Source: a virus
Virus record (IMG/VR): IMGVR_UViG_3300013014_000045
Coordinates: 1 to 47,851 of that record
Strand: one strand, 5' to 3'
DNA: 47,851 bases
The translations under genes were made by a program, and so were the position numbers. Below are positions 23,108 to 29,371 of this stretch, one piece after another; the first letter of the stretch is position 1, and each line of letters opens with the position of its first letter. The notes under the pieces were generated by a model. That model searched no databases. It was not told the origin of the DNA and saw only the letters and a list, made by a program, of their open reading frames with translations.

Positions 23108-23491
23108 CTAGTAGCCGTCTCTCAATCTTCGGCAGATCTTGTCGTGCTTTCGAAGATACGCTGAGTGGAGCTCGTCAGGTGTAACACCCACCAGCTTCAA
23201 CGTTGTGTAGAAGTAATTTAAGCCGTCGACCATCTCCTCCAGGAACGCATCTCGATCGAGTTGGGAGACCTCAGTCTGCCGATGGGGTTTCGCGTTCTTA
23301 AGCTCAGCCAGCGACTCAAAAATCTCTTCCACACCCCGCAGGGTAGTATCTCGAACTAGCGTCTGGGATTCTTTCTTCGAGAGATCGATCGGCCACTGGG
23401 GATAGTAGCCCGGGAACCTCTCGCAGAGCATCTGCATGAACTCCTCACGGAGCTCAAACATCTCGTCGAGCTTATCAGTTGACTTCGGCAT
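23108..23491 (-). CDS. All-alpha dUTPase/dCTPase-like NTP pyrophosphatase
   Basis: A 127-residue protein. I chose ATG 23491 (GAGGGCATGCAGA as SD); the longer frame from 23596 is out-of-frame neighbour coding. It matches dimeric all-alpha dUTPases: a first helix with E55/E56/E59 (GVEEIFESLAELKNAKPHR), EEMVDGLNYF with the E-E-x-x-D metal site, a GVTPDELHSAY turn, and YLRKHDKICRRLRDGY. Members hydrolyse dUTP, and T4 gp56 also hydrolyses dCTP. Products would be dUMP for ThyX and dCMP for the candidate hydroxymethylase, and removal of dCTP would keep plain cytosine out of phage DNA. Specificity between dUTP and dCTP is not readable. It overlaps the upstream stop. Confidence 0.85.
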   Translation of the reverse strand: MPKSTDKLDEMFELREEFMQMLCERFPGYYPQWPIDLSKKESQTLVRDTTLRGVEEIFESLAELKNAKPHRQTEVSQLDRDAFLEEMVDGLNYFYTTLKLVGVTPDELHSAYLRKHDKICRRLRDGY

Positions 23492-23711
23492 TCTGCATGC
23501 CCTCAGTGCTGAGTTCCTCAGCACGATCCTGGAGACGCTGAACAGCGTCCATGAACGCCTGATTCTCATCATCACCGATGATGAGCTTCGAACCATCGAC
23601 CGTCAGTCGAACAGTCCTGAGGTTATCGACGATATCAGTTCCAGTCAGCAGAGCTAGCTGAAGAAGGTCGACGATGCGGATGATAGCATGATCCGAAAGT
23701 GTAACAGTCAT
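23475..23711 (-). CDS. Small protein of unknown function
   Basis: A 78-residue acidic protein with good SD AGAGGAGAC. The pattern is a helix (DHAIIRIVDLLQLALLTGTDI), two strands (LRTVRLTVDGSKLIIG), then a helix (AFMDAVQRLQDRAEEL). I do not recognise a family. Its end overlaps the start of the dUTPase-like gene by 17 nt, so the two are probably co-translated. Confidence 0.7.
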   Translation of the reverse strand: MTVTLSDHAIIRIVDLLQLALLTGTDIVDNLRTVRLTVDGSKLIIGDDENQAFMDAVQRLQDRAEELSTEGMQNAEVN

Positions 23712-23762
23712 ATGATTAGTCTCCTCTGAGATTATAGTAAGTGTCTGGACAGTTTATAGGAT

Positions 23763-24572
23763 TCAGCTCTGTCGAGTTGGTACCCACCAGGTGGTTCTTC
23801 CATCGAGTGTCTCCTCCCTGATCACCTCTTCTCCGTCTTCATCTACCTCTTTTCCGTAACATAAAAACTTATCTCCGTAACCACCCGACTCATCATTAAA
23901 CCCTTTATATGATTTGATTGTCGCCCCCTGAGACTCGTATGAGCCCCTGAGTACTCTCTTGATGCTATCGTTGAGTAGTTCGAACTCCTCCAAGCTCAGA
24001 GAGTCGACCTTACGATGGGGAGAGAGCTTCGCTAACCAGAGGGAATCTGCCTTCACGTAGTTACCGACGCCAGCGACCACCGCTTGATCCATGAGAGCCT
24101 GGGCAAGTGTCCACTTCGGCTTACGGAGCATCGCAGCCTGGAATCTCTCGTGGCTCACATCCTCGCCGAGCATATCGGGCCCCAGGGTCTTCAATTTCGC
24201 AGCTAGCCCGCGCCGGCCCTGGGACCACTTCAGAGTCCCGAAGTTCCGGGTATCATTGTAGTATACGTCCGTCCCGTCATCGAGGCCCAGACGCACTCTG
24301 GCGTGGTTAGAAGCGCTTCTGGACCAGTGACCCGTCATGCCCAGTGTCGACCACATCGAGGAGTCTCCGCCATCGAGCAGGATGTAGATGAACTTGCCAT
24401 GGCATCCAGCCCCGACGACCCGCTTGGGAAGCTCGGTCACGAGATGGGCATGACCCTCGAACGGCTTTCTTGCGTAGCGACCCGAAAGGATCTGAACATC
24501 GACGATCGTTCGGTCGGTGAGAGCTCTTGCGAGACCCTCGGCGGCGAGCTTGCATTCGGGACCTTCAGGAAT
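23763..24572 (-). CDS. Fpg/Nei-family DNA glycosylase with apparent ATT start and zincless finger
   Basis: A 270-residue base-excision glycosylase/AP lyase. The essential N-terminus PEGPE occurs only if translation starts at ATT 24572 (codons ATT CCT GAA GGT CCC GAA), which has a perfect AGGAGG SD six bases upstream and an in-frame TGA shortly before it. The first standard start (GTG 24440) would remove the catalytic Pro2/Glu3. Other family features: K60 (Lys57 equivalent, CHGKFIYILL), NDTRNFGT, and the H2TH segment with QAVVAGVGNYVKADSLW. The C-terminal finger lacks all four Cys but keeps GRTTWWVPTR, as in zincless NEIL1-like enzymes. It removes oxidised bases from phage DNA. Confidence 0.88.
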   Translation of the reverse strand: MPEGPECKLAAEGLARALTDRTIVDVQILSGRYARKPFEGHAHLVTELPKRVVGAGCHGKFIYILLDGGDSSMWSTLGMTGHWSRSASNHARVRLGLDDGTDVYYNDTRNFGTLKWSQGRRGLAAKLKTLGPDMLGEDVSHERFQAAMLRKPKWTLAQALMDQAVVAGVGNYVKADSLWLAKLSPHRKVDSLSLEEFELLNDSIKRVLRGSYESQGATIKSYKGFNDESGGYGDKFLCYGKEVDEDGEEVIREETLDGRTTWWVPTRQS

Positions 24573-24613
24573 AACGCACCTCCTAACTCATATTGTATAG
24601 GAGGTTCCTGATT

Positions 24614-26182
24614 TTACAGCATCTGCCTGATGAGATGACGGAGCCGACCCTCGCTCAAACCTCGCTTCCTCAGCACTTCACGCGCTGTCATCGCGACGCT
24701 TCCGTCCTTATCGACTGCGAGCTCACGCACGATGCTGATGTCGGTGCTTGGGTTGTACGCTACAGAGGTACGAACGCTGGGTTTGTCGTCATTTGCAAGC
24801 TGACGAAGCAAGCTGGCGGGAGCTGCGCTATTCTGAGCGACTCCCAGGCGAATGTAGTAATCGGAATTCTTGGCAAGCTTCTGAAGCGACTGAGCGGGGG
24901 TCGATGGATTCTTACCGACGGCCTTGAGAAGGTCCCTGTCGGTACGATTCAACATTCTGTCCAAGAACGAAACGTCTGCAAGCGATGCGAGAGTTTCAGG
25001 CGGAACACGAGGGTTCATAACGGCGTATTGAACAACGTCCTTGTCCGTCGTGAGACTCGTGAGTATTTCGGGAGGAGTCGCCTCATTCTTTGCGATCCTC
25101 TGGCGCACTTCGACGTTCTCATCTCGGGAGAGCTTCTCGATGACATCAGCAGGAGCGTCCTTATTCTGGGCGAGCATATGTCTCACACGCCACTCGGGGT
25201 CATCAGCAAGGAGCTGGGCTATCTCGCTCGAGATCCCGGGGACCTTCGCAACCTGCTGCTTCAGGGAGGCAGCCTCCGTCTTCGATATACCCTGCATGAT
25301 GTAGTTGAAGCCCTGGACGTCACGAGCAGCGTCCCTGATTTTCGCTCGAGCGGGTGACACCCCACCGTGACTCTTCACTCGTTCCCTCAAAGTCTCCATG
25401 ACACCGTCGAAGTCAGCGCCAAGCATGCGTCTCAGACCGCCCTCATTCATGGCATCGTTCGTACCATTGACTGTGGGCTGCTCGCCCGGGGTGCCTTCAT
25501 ACTCCACAGTCCCATCATCGTTCATGGCTATCGAGATCCACTTCTGCCGGGTGGGAACATCGCCCTGGTGAACGAGAGTAAACAGGTTGTACTGAGCTAC
25601 GTAGTTGTAGAAGAGGTTCGAGGCGTCCGTTCTCACCGTGCACCAGTCGGTGTTAGGCTTTCCAGATTCCTTGTTGAGGCCCACAATGTTGCAGCTGTTC
25701 TCACGGCTGGAAGCCTCGTAGATCTCCCAAGGACCGACCCGACCGATCTTATCACCCTCAATGCTCTGCGAACGATTAACCTCGATCCTTGGCTTCTTTT
25801 GATTCGAAAGCTCAACAACCCTAAGCATCTCGAGTGCGCTCATCGTGGTCGGGTCAGCGGGTGAGGTCCACGACCTGTCTGGAAACTCCTTCTCGATCAG
25901 CTCCCTGAAGTATTCATTCGTCATGAACTTCTTGCCGATGTCTGCGCTTCGAGGTTCGTATTTGATGATGGCGTCCAGCGCCATGGGAAACTCGCCCTCT
26001 GGCATGGGTCTCGTCGCTCGAGAGCCGAACCTGGCGGACAACCACGCGATCGCCTTGTTGCTTAGCTTAGCGAGCTCTTCAGTGTGTGAGCTGAACTTGC
26101 TTATCAACTCTCGTTGATCGTCCTTGACTCCCTCAAGGAGCACAGACTCGACAAGGCGACGAAGATAAATCTGAGAGATCAT
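24614..26182 (-). CDS. Leucine-rich-variant-type repeat protein with terminal amphipathic motifs
   Basis: A 522-residue protein. The N-terminus (MISQIYLRRLVESVLLEGVK) resembles the shared amphipathic motif, and the C-terminus ends in a similar one (LSEGRLRHLIRQML). Between them is a globular domain (residues about 40-290) containing TDWCTVRTDASNLFYNYVAQY. Then come about six repeats of roughly 25 residues of the form VR-x-x-x-A-x-N-x-x-x-P-x-x-x-L-x-x-L-A-x-D, which match the leucine-rich repeat variant (LRV/HEAT-like) solenoid. It is probably a protein-binding scaffold. The enzymatic role of the WCT domain, if any, is unknown. AGGGAGC is the SD. Confidence 0.78.
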   Translation of the reverse strand: MISQIYLRRLVESVLLEGVKDDQRELISKFSSHTEELAKLSNKAIAWLSARFGSRATRPMPEGEFPMALDAIIKYEPRSADIGKKFMTNEYFRELIEKEFPDRSWTSPADPTTMSALEMLRVVELSNQKKPRIEVNRSQSIEGDKIGRVGPWEIYEASSRENSCNIVGLNKESGKPNTDWCTVRTDASNLFYNYVAQYNLFTLVHQGDVPTRQKWISIAMNDDGTVEYEGTPGEQPTVNGTNDAMNEGGLRRMLGADFDGVMETLRERVKSHGGVSPARAKIRDAARDVQGFNYIMQGISKTEAASLKQQVAKVPGISSEIAQLLADDPEWRVRHMLAQNKDAPADVIEKLSRDENVEVRQRIAKNEATPPEILTSLTTDKDVVQYAVMNPRVPPETLASLADVSFLDRMLNRTDRDLLKAVGKNPSTPAQSLQKLAKNSDYYIRLGVAQNSAAPASLLRQLANDDKPSVRTSVAYNPSTDISIVRELAVDKDGSVAMTAREVLRKRGLSEGRLRHLIRQML

Positions 26183-26187
26183 GCTCC

Positions 26188-26613
26188 CTAACTATTTCCA
26201 CTGCCGAGTGTCTTCTTCAGATGATCATGATAATCGTTGAGAGCGTGATCGTTCGGTTGCACCGCGCGCCAATCTCCGAGGATGAAGATGCGGTAAGCAT
26301 CGTCACCGTACTTACCGATGCCGTGCAGCTCCTTCGCCTGCTTCCAGCCGCCTGCGGCGTACTCCGCCGACATCCGCTTGAGGGTCTGCGTCCGCTTCCT
26401 CTGCATGCCGAGTGGGCGGATGAGGTCCTCGAGATCATTATCGGATGCAGCAGCGAGCGCTCTCGGATTTGGCCAGCGCCGGAACATCTCCTCGACAACT
26501 GGTTCCATCTGAGCGCGTTTCGTTAGATTGAGGCACAGGCAGCAGACCAGGATCTTCCAGCCATCGGGCCAGTACTTTTCCTGAATCAGACCGAATTTAG
26601 GGGGAATCCACAT
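26188..26613 (-). CDS. MBD4-like HhH-GPD DNA glycosylase
   Basis: A 141-residue minimal HhH-GPD domain. ILVCCLCLNLTKRAQ, LIRPLGMQRKRTQTL, the helix-hairpin-helix ELHGIGKYGDDAYRIF (residues about 95-110) and VQPNDHALNDYHDHL closely follow the catalytic domain of vertebrate MBD4. The catalytic Asp is D122. MBD4 removes T, U and hydroxymethyl-U opposite G, products of deaminated (modified) cytosine. No iron-sulphur Cys cluster is present, as in MBD4. The start codon lies in the 3' arm of an 11-bp hairpin. Substrate preference is inferred from family similarity. Confidence 0.88.
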   Translation of the reverse strand: MWIPPKFGLIQEKYWPDGWKILVCCLCLNLTKRAQMEPVVEEMFRRWPNPRALAAASDNDLEDLIRPLGMQRKRTQTLKRMSAEYAAGGWKQAKELHGIGKYGDDAYRIFILGDWRAVQPNDHALNDYHDHLKKTLGSGNS

Positions 26614-26637
26614 AATATCATTTTACGTGGATTCCCC
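26601..26637 (-). promoter_or_regulatory. Hairpin covering the start codon region of the MBD4-like gene
   Basis: A perfect 11-bp inverted repeat (GGGGAATCCAC and GTGGATTCCCC) with a 15-nt AT-rich loop. On the minus-strand RNA the 3' arm begins at the G of ATG 26613 and covers codons 2-4. There is no T-run on the minus strand. It may block translation or mark the 3' end of the upstream structural mRNA. Confidence 0.6.
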
Positions 26638-26652
26638 TAGTTTACAAACTGA

Positions 26653-27030
26653 TCAGCCCACGCCCGCGAAACCTGCGGAACCTGTCACAACGCTGAAGTT
26701 TGATGCCGGAACGCTTGTCAAACCGGCCAGCACGACGAAGGGAATCGAGGCTGCGGTCGAGCTCGAGAGGAAGAGCCTGTCAACCCTGAAGTCATTCGAG
26801 TAGCTGCTGCCTGATGGAACAACGAAATAGTTCGTTCCCTGAACCCCCAGCTGCGTGAATCCAACTCGAAGTTCGAGAGCGCTGCGGTTCTGAACCGTGA
26901 AGAACCTCGTCACGAAAGGAAACGTGACCGCCGCGACAGTCGTCACGTTTGAGGCGGTCACGAAGGGTGTCGCTGAGATCTGGTAAGCTGGGACGAACCC
27001 CTCGCTCATAACTGGATTATTTAAGCCCAT
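26653..27030 (-). CDS. Small beta-rich virion-like protein
   Basis: A 125-residue protein made of short strands rich in Val, Phe, Ser and Thr (AAVTFPFVTRFFTVQNRSA, LRVGFTQLGV, NYFVVPSGSSY, FRVDRLFLSS), with no Cys and almost no helix. The look is of a small beta-sandwich structural or decoration protein, as found in many T4-like marine phages. The start is either ATG 27030 (AGGATGAC as SD) or ATG 27009 (residue 8). A GTGTATATTTAAG element is 20 bases upstream, and an 11-bp hairpin follows the stop. It is set apart from the metabolic genes on both sides. Confidence 0.72.
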   Translation of the reverse strand: MGLNNPVMSEGFVPAYQISATPFVTASNVTTVAAVTFPFVTRFFTVQNRSALELRVGFTQLGVQGTNYFVVPSGSSYSNDFRVDRLFLSSSTAASIPFVVLAGLTSVPASNFSVVTGSAGFAGVG

Positions 27031-27049
27031 ATTCTTGTCATCCTACGAG

Positions 27050-27062
27050 CTTAAATATACAC
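27050..27062 (-). promoter_or_regulatory. TATATTTAAG element upstream of 26653-27030
   Basis: The minus strand reads GTGTATATTTAAG in the gap between the phosphomannomutase stop and the small virion-like gene. It shares GTG-ATATTTA with the copies at 5402 and 21596. It is a candidate late promoter element. Confidence 0.35.
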
Positions 27063-27068
27063 GACCCA

Positions 27069-27872
27069 TCAATACGGTGGCGTATACATCCCCTCAGGAA
27101 AATGACCGAGGCTTAGCATGATCTCGTCAATGATCCCTGCAGTTTGATCGCAGTCTTGCACCTTGATAGAACGACCGAACGGTTTGAGAGCTTCGTATAT
27201 CTCGAAATCATTTCCCATAGGGTCGCACCGATCGCCGATGAACCAGACCACGTCGGACGGGAAATGACGCAGCGTGTATGATTTGTCCCAACCCTCAGGG
27301 TAGATGTCGAAAGAAGTTGACCCGCCGAGCTTGACCGTGAGCTTCTTGTTCAAGGCCAGCAGTCGCTCACGAAGAGTGACGAGAAGACCCATTCTAAAGT
27401 TAGAGCGCTGATCGATCTTCTCGAAAGCCTCGCGATCCCCGTGATCAGACTCTCTCCCTATCGGACACCAGTTCATCATCGAGCCGCGATACGACACGAA
27501 CTGACCTGTCAACGGGAGCTCAGGAAAGACCTCGATCAGATCACCCTGCATGGAGTTGAGAACCTTATGGAGATAGCGCCATTCGCTCCCCATGTAATCT
27601 CGCATCGAGATAGGCGGAAGGGTAGAGGTCCAACTTTCATTCTCATAGACCCACCTCTCAGTCCCGTTGCAAGAAAATACCTCCAAACCTCTCTTGAACA
27701 GCTCATGATCGACCTGCTCGATGACATACGCGAGCGTCGATCCTGTCAAGATCCCAACTCTAGTATATCCCAAAAGCTCGATGAGCTTTTCTCGATTCTT
27801 TTCAGTGATTTTCTTGCGAGGTGGTGTCAGAGTGCCGTCAAGATCAAAGAGGATGATTGTTCTGCTGTTCAT
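27069..27872 (-). CDS. Eukaryote-type phosphomannomutase (HAD family)
   Basis: A 267-residue HAD enzyme. It has the nucleophile motif FDLDGTLTPPR (D10 and D12) and GILTGST. Two segments are diagnostic of eukaryotic-type phosphomannomutase: SYRGSMMNWCPIGRES (sugar-phosphate contact) and GGSTSFDIYPEGWDKSYTLRH. FIGDRCDPMGNDFEI supplies the late Asp residues. The reaction is mannose-6-P to mannose-1-P, the step before GDP-mannose. Length (family about 245-260) fits. Together with the isomerase-like cupin at 7250-7663 it points to a phage-made mannose-type donor. It is coupled closely downstream of ThyX (eight-base gap). Confidence 0.92.
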   Translation of the reverse strand: MNSRTIILFDLDGTLTPPRKKITEKNREKLIELLGYTRVGILTGSTLAYVIEQVDHELFKRGLEVFSCNGTERWVYENESWTSTLPPISMRDYMGSEWRYLHKVLNSMQGDLIEVFPELPLTGQFVSYRGSMMNWCPIGRESDHGDREAFEKIDQRSNFRMGLLVTLRERLLALNKKLTVKLGGSTSFDIYPEGWDKSYTLRHFPSDVVWFIGDRCDPMGNDFEIYEALKPFGRSIKVQDCDQTAGIIDEIMLSLGHFPEGMYTPPY

Positions 27873-27880
27873 GTCTTACC

Positions 27881-28513
27881 TTAATATCCGAACGCTTCGA
27901 TTGTATGTTTGAATGGGTCGCCTGGAATCTCTCGAACTTGTGCTAACATCTCCTCGGCAAGCCAGCAGATCTCTCGCTGTGCGTCATGCTTCATCCGGAG
28001 CCCGAGAAAATGACTGAAAGAGCGCCAGTTGAACATGATATCAGCCGTGATCTGGTTCCCATAGGGAAGGTAGAAACGAGCGCTTTCCTTGGCGCGCTTG
28101 CGACTCATTCCGCCTGCCACAAGACGCTCGAGCGTATCATGGTAGCGCATGAGAGCGTCCTCCATGAAAGCGATGTAGCGGGCCTGCTCATCGAGCGGCC
28201 AGTCTTTCGGGAGGTAGTACTTGTCATCCTTCAACTCTTTGTACCTTGCGCTTTCGGCGTTGATCGAGACACCGATCCGGTGCTTGAGGAGCTGGATATG
28301 GGTCGCGATATCGGTCGTCACCAGGAAGCTGATGCTGCTCTTCTCAAATGGAGACTCATGTCCATTCTCGGCCAGCATTTTCAGGAGCGAGGGGATTCGT
28401 GATTGCTTCTCCCCGGAGAGCTCCCGGCTTGTGCTCGTCCACGCCGAGAGAGCGTGGGTCTCGTCGCCACCATACCAACCGACCAATTCTACCTTGTTGT
28501 CCTGAAAGGGCAT
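27881..28513 (-). CDS. thyX: Flavin-dependent thymidylate synthase ThyX
   Basis: A 210-residue protein. The ThyX signature (R-H-R-x-x-S-x-N-x-x-S-x-R-Y type) is present as KHRIGVSINAESARY with Arg-to-Lys at its first position. Also present are HESPFEKSSISFLV, the PYGNQITADIMFNWRSFSHFL region with catalytic Arg, and H and D residues binding FAD. It methylates dUMP to dTMP using methylene-tetrahydrofolate and NADPH. GGAGTAAG upstream of ATG 28513 is a good SD. Its presence means the ThyA-fold enzyme at 8670-9647 is not needed for dTMP, supporting a different job for that enzyme. The 5' end overlaps the membrane-protein gene by 158 nt. Confidence 0.95.
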   Translation of the reverse strand: MPFQDNKVELVGWYGGDETHALSAWTSTSRELSGEKQSRIPSLLKMLAENGHESPFEKSSISFLVTTDIATHIQLLKHRIGVSINAESARYKELKDDKYYLPKDWPLDEQARYIAFMEDALMRYHDTLERLVAGGMSRKRAKESARFYLPYGNQITADIMFNWRSFSHFLGLRMKHDAQREICWLAEEMLAQVREIPGDPFKHTIEAFGY

Positions 28514-28718
28514 TCCGTAACTTACTCCTGATTTGCTTGTCCCAGATGATCTCGAACCCCCACTGCAGGAGAGTCAGAGTGGAACCTGTTAGAAAAACAA
28601 TCCCAGCCGACTCTCTCATGTTGCTTGTGAACATGTAGGCGATCGAGAATCCGTAGCACATGGAGAAGGACCTCCATGCGACAACCTTGAAAAGAAGCTC
28701 GATCTTTGCCGTCTTCAC
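28356..28718 (-). CDS. DUF2061-like small membrane protein overlapping thyX
   Basis: A 120-residue frame starting at GTG 28718, right after the upstream TAA. The first 75 residues look like DUF2061 membrane proteins (KVVAWRSFSMCYGFSIAYMF, then IVFLTGSTLTLLQWGFEIIWD), with two hydrophobic spans separated by a short loop. The last 45 or so residues are read from the thyX 5' region in another frame and are basic and low-complexity, so they are probably not a folded domain. Either the protein really has this tail, or a frameshift has removed an earlier stop. The function of DUF2061 is unknown. Confidence 0.6.
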   Translation of the reverse strand: MKTAKIELLFKVVAWRSFSMCYGFSIAYMFTSNMRESAGIVFLTGSTLTLLQWGFEIIWDKQIRSKLRNALSGQQGRIGRLVWWRRDPRSLGVDEHKPGALRGEAITNPLAPENAGREWT

Positions 28719-28719
28719 T

Positions 28720-29322
28720 TTAATCCAGGGTGTAGTTTAGTTCGATCTTGCAGGTGAGAGTTGGTACCCGAAGTTCATTCGCGATGTTATGGAGCTTTGC
28801 CTCCTGACTGTCGAGGTACCAGTCCGCGTGGCCCTTCTCATGGACGAGCTTCAGGAAGTAATCCGAGGGCTTGCCACAGTTTCGAGCCATCATCTCGTAG
28901 ACCTTCCTGTTGAGCCGCTCGACCTCCTTCGCGTTCGTCTTGATCTCCTCTACCTTACCGAAGGAGCCTGAGGAAACATCATGGATCATGAGAGTCGCGT
29001 CCGGGTCCATGTATCGCATCCCTTCAGCGCCGAAGCTGAATAGAAGGGCGCCGCAGCTCATCGCCTTACCCTCGACGATGGTGGCAACCGGAATTCGCGA
29101 TGCCTTGATGGCAGAGATCATCGCCATGAGGGAGTAGACCTGACCACCGTAGGAATCGATGACGACAGGAATCACCGACTGACCCGTGTTCTGCGCGCGG
29201 CTCATGAGATCCACGAACTCCTTCGCGGATTCCTCGTCAAACTCGTTGACCCTGATAATGATGGGGTCGACCTTAAGCTCGACTGCCTTGATGTGATTGG
29301 AAACATCTGCGATAAAGTTCAT
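28720..29322 (-). CDS. ClpP-like serine protease
   Basis: A 200-residue protein. I chose ATG 29322 (CAGGATACGC as SD), since the longer frame to 29481 runs into the ribonucleotide reductase end. ClpP/crotonase-fold features: VIDSYGGQVYSLMAMISAI (oxyanion-loop region), EGKAMSCGALLFSFG with nucleophile S89, and LMIHDVSSGSFG with H114. Hydrophobic residues normally lining the ClpX/ClpA-binding rim cannot be judged. Phage ClpP homologues are often head-maturation proteases; here it sits in a nucleotide-metabolism cluster, so a role in host protein turnover or head processing is open. Confidence 0.9.
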   Translation of the reverse strand: MNFIADVSNHIKAVELKVDPIIIRVNEFDEESAKEFVDLMSRAQNTGQSVIPVVIDSYGGQVYSLMAMISAIKASRIPVATIVEGKAMSCGALLFSFGAEGMRYMDPDATLMIHDVSSGSFGKVEEIKTNAKEVERLNRKVYEMMARNCGKPSDYFLKLVHEKGHADWYLDSQEAKLHNIANELRVPTLTCKIELNYTLD

Positions 29323-29371
29323 TGCGTATCCTGTCTGTGTTAGGTTAGTAATTTTTTCTACTGGTTGCTTT

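Noticed and set aside
23492-23596. Longer dUTPase-like frame starting at 23596
   Set aside because: The added 35 residues are Ser/Arg-rich out-of-frame sequence of the neighbouring gene; ATG 23491 has a good SD.
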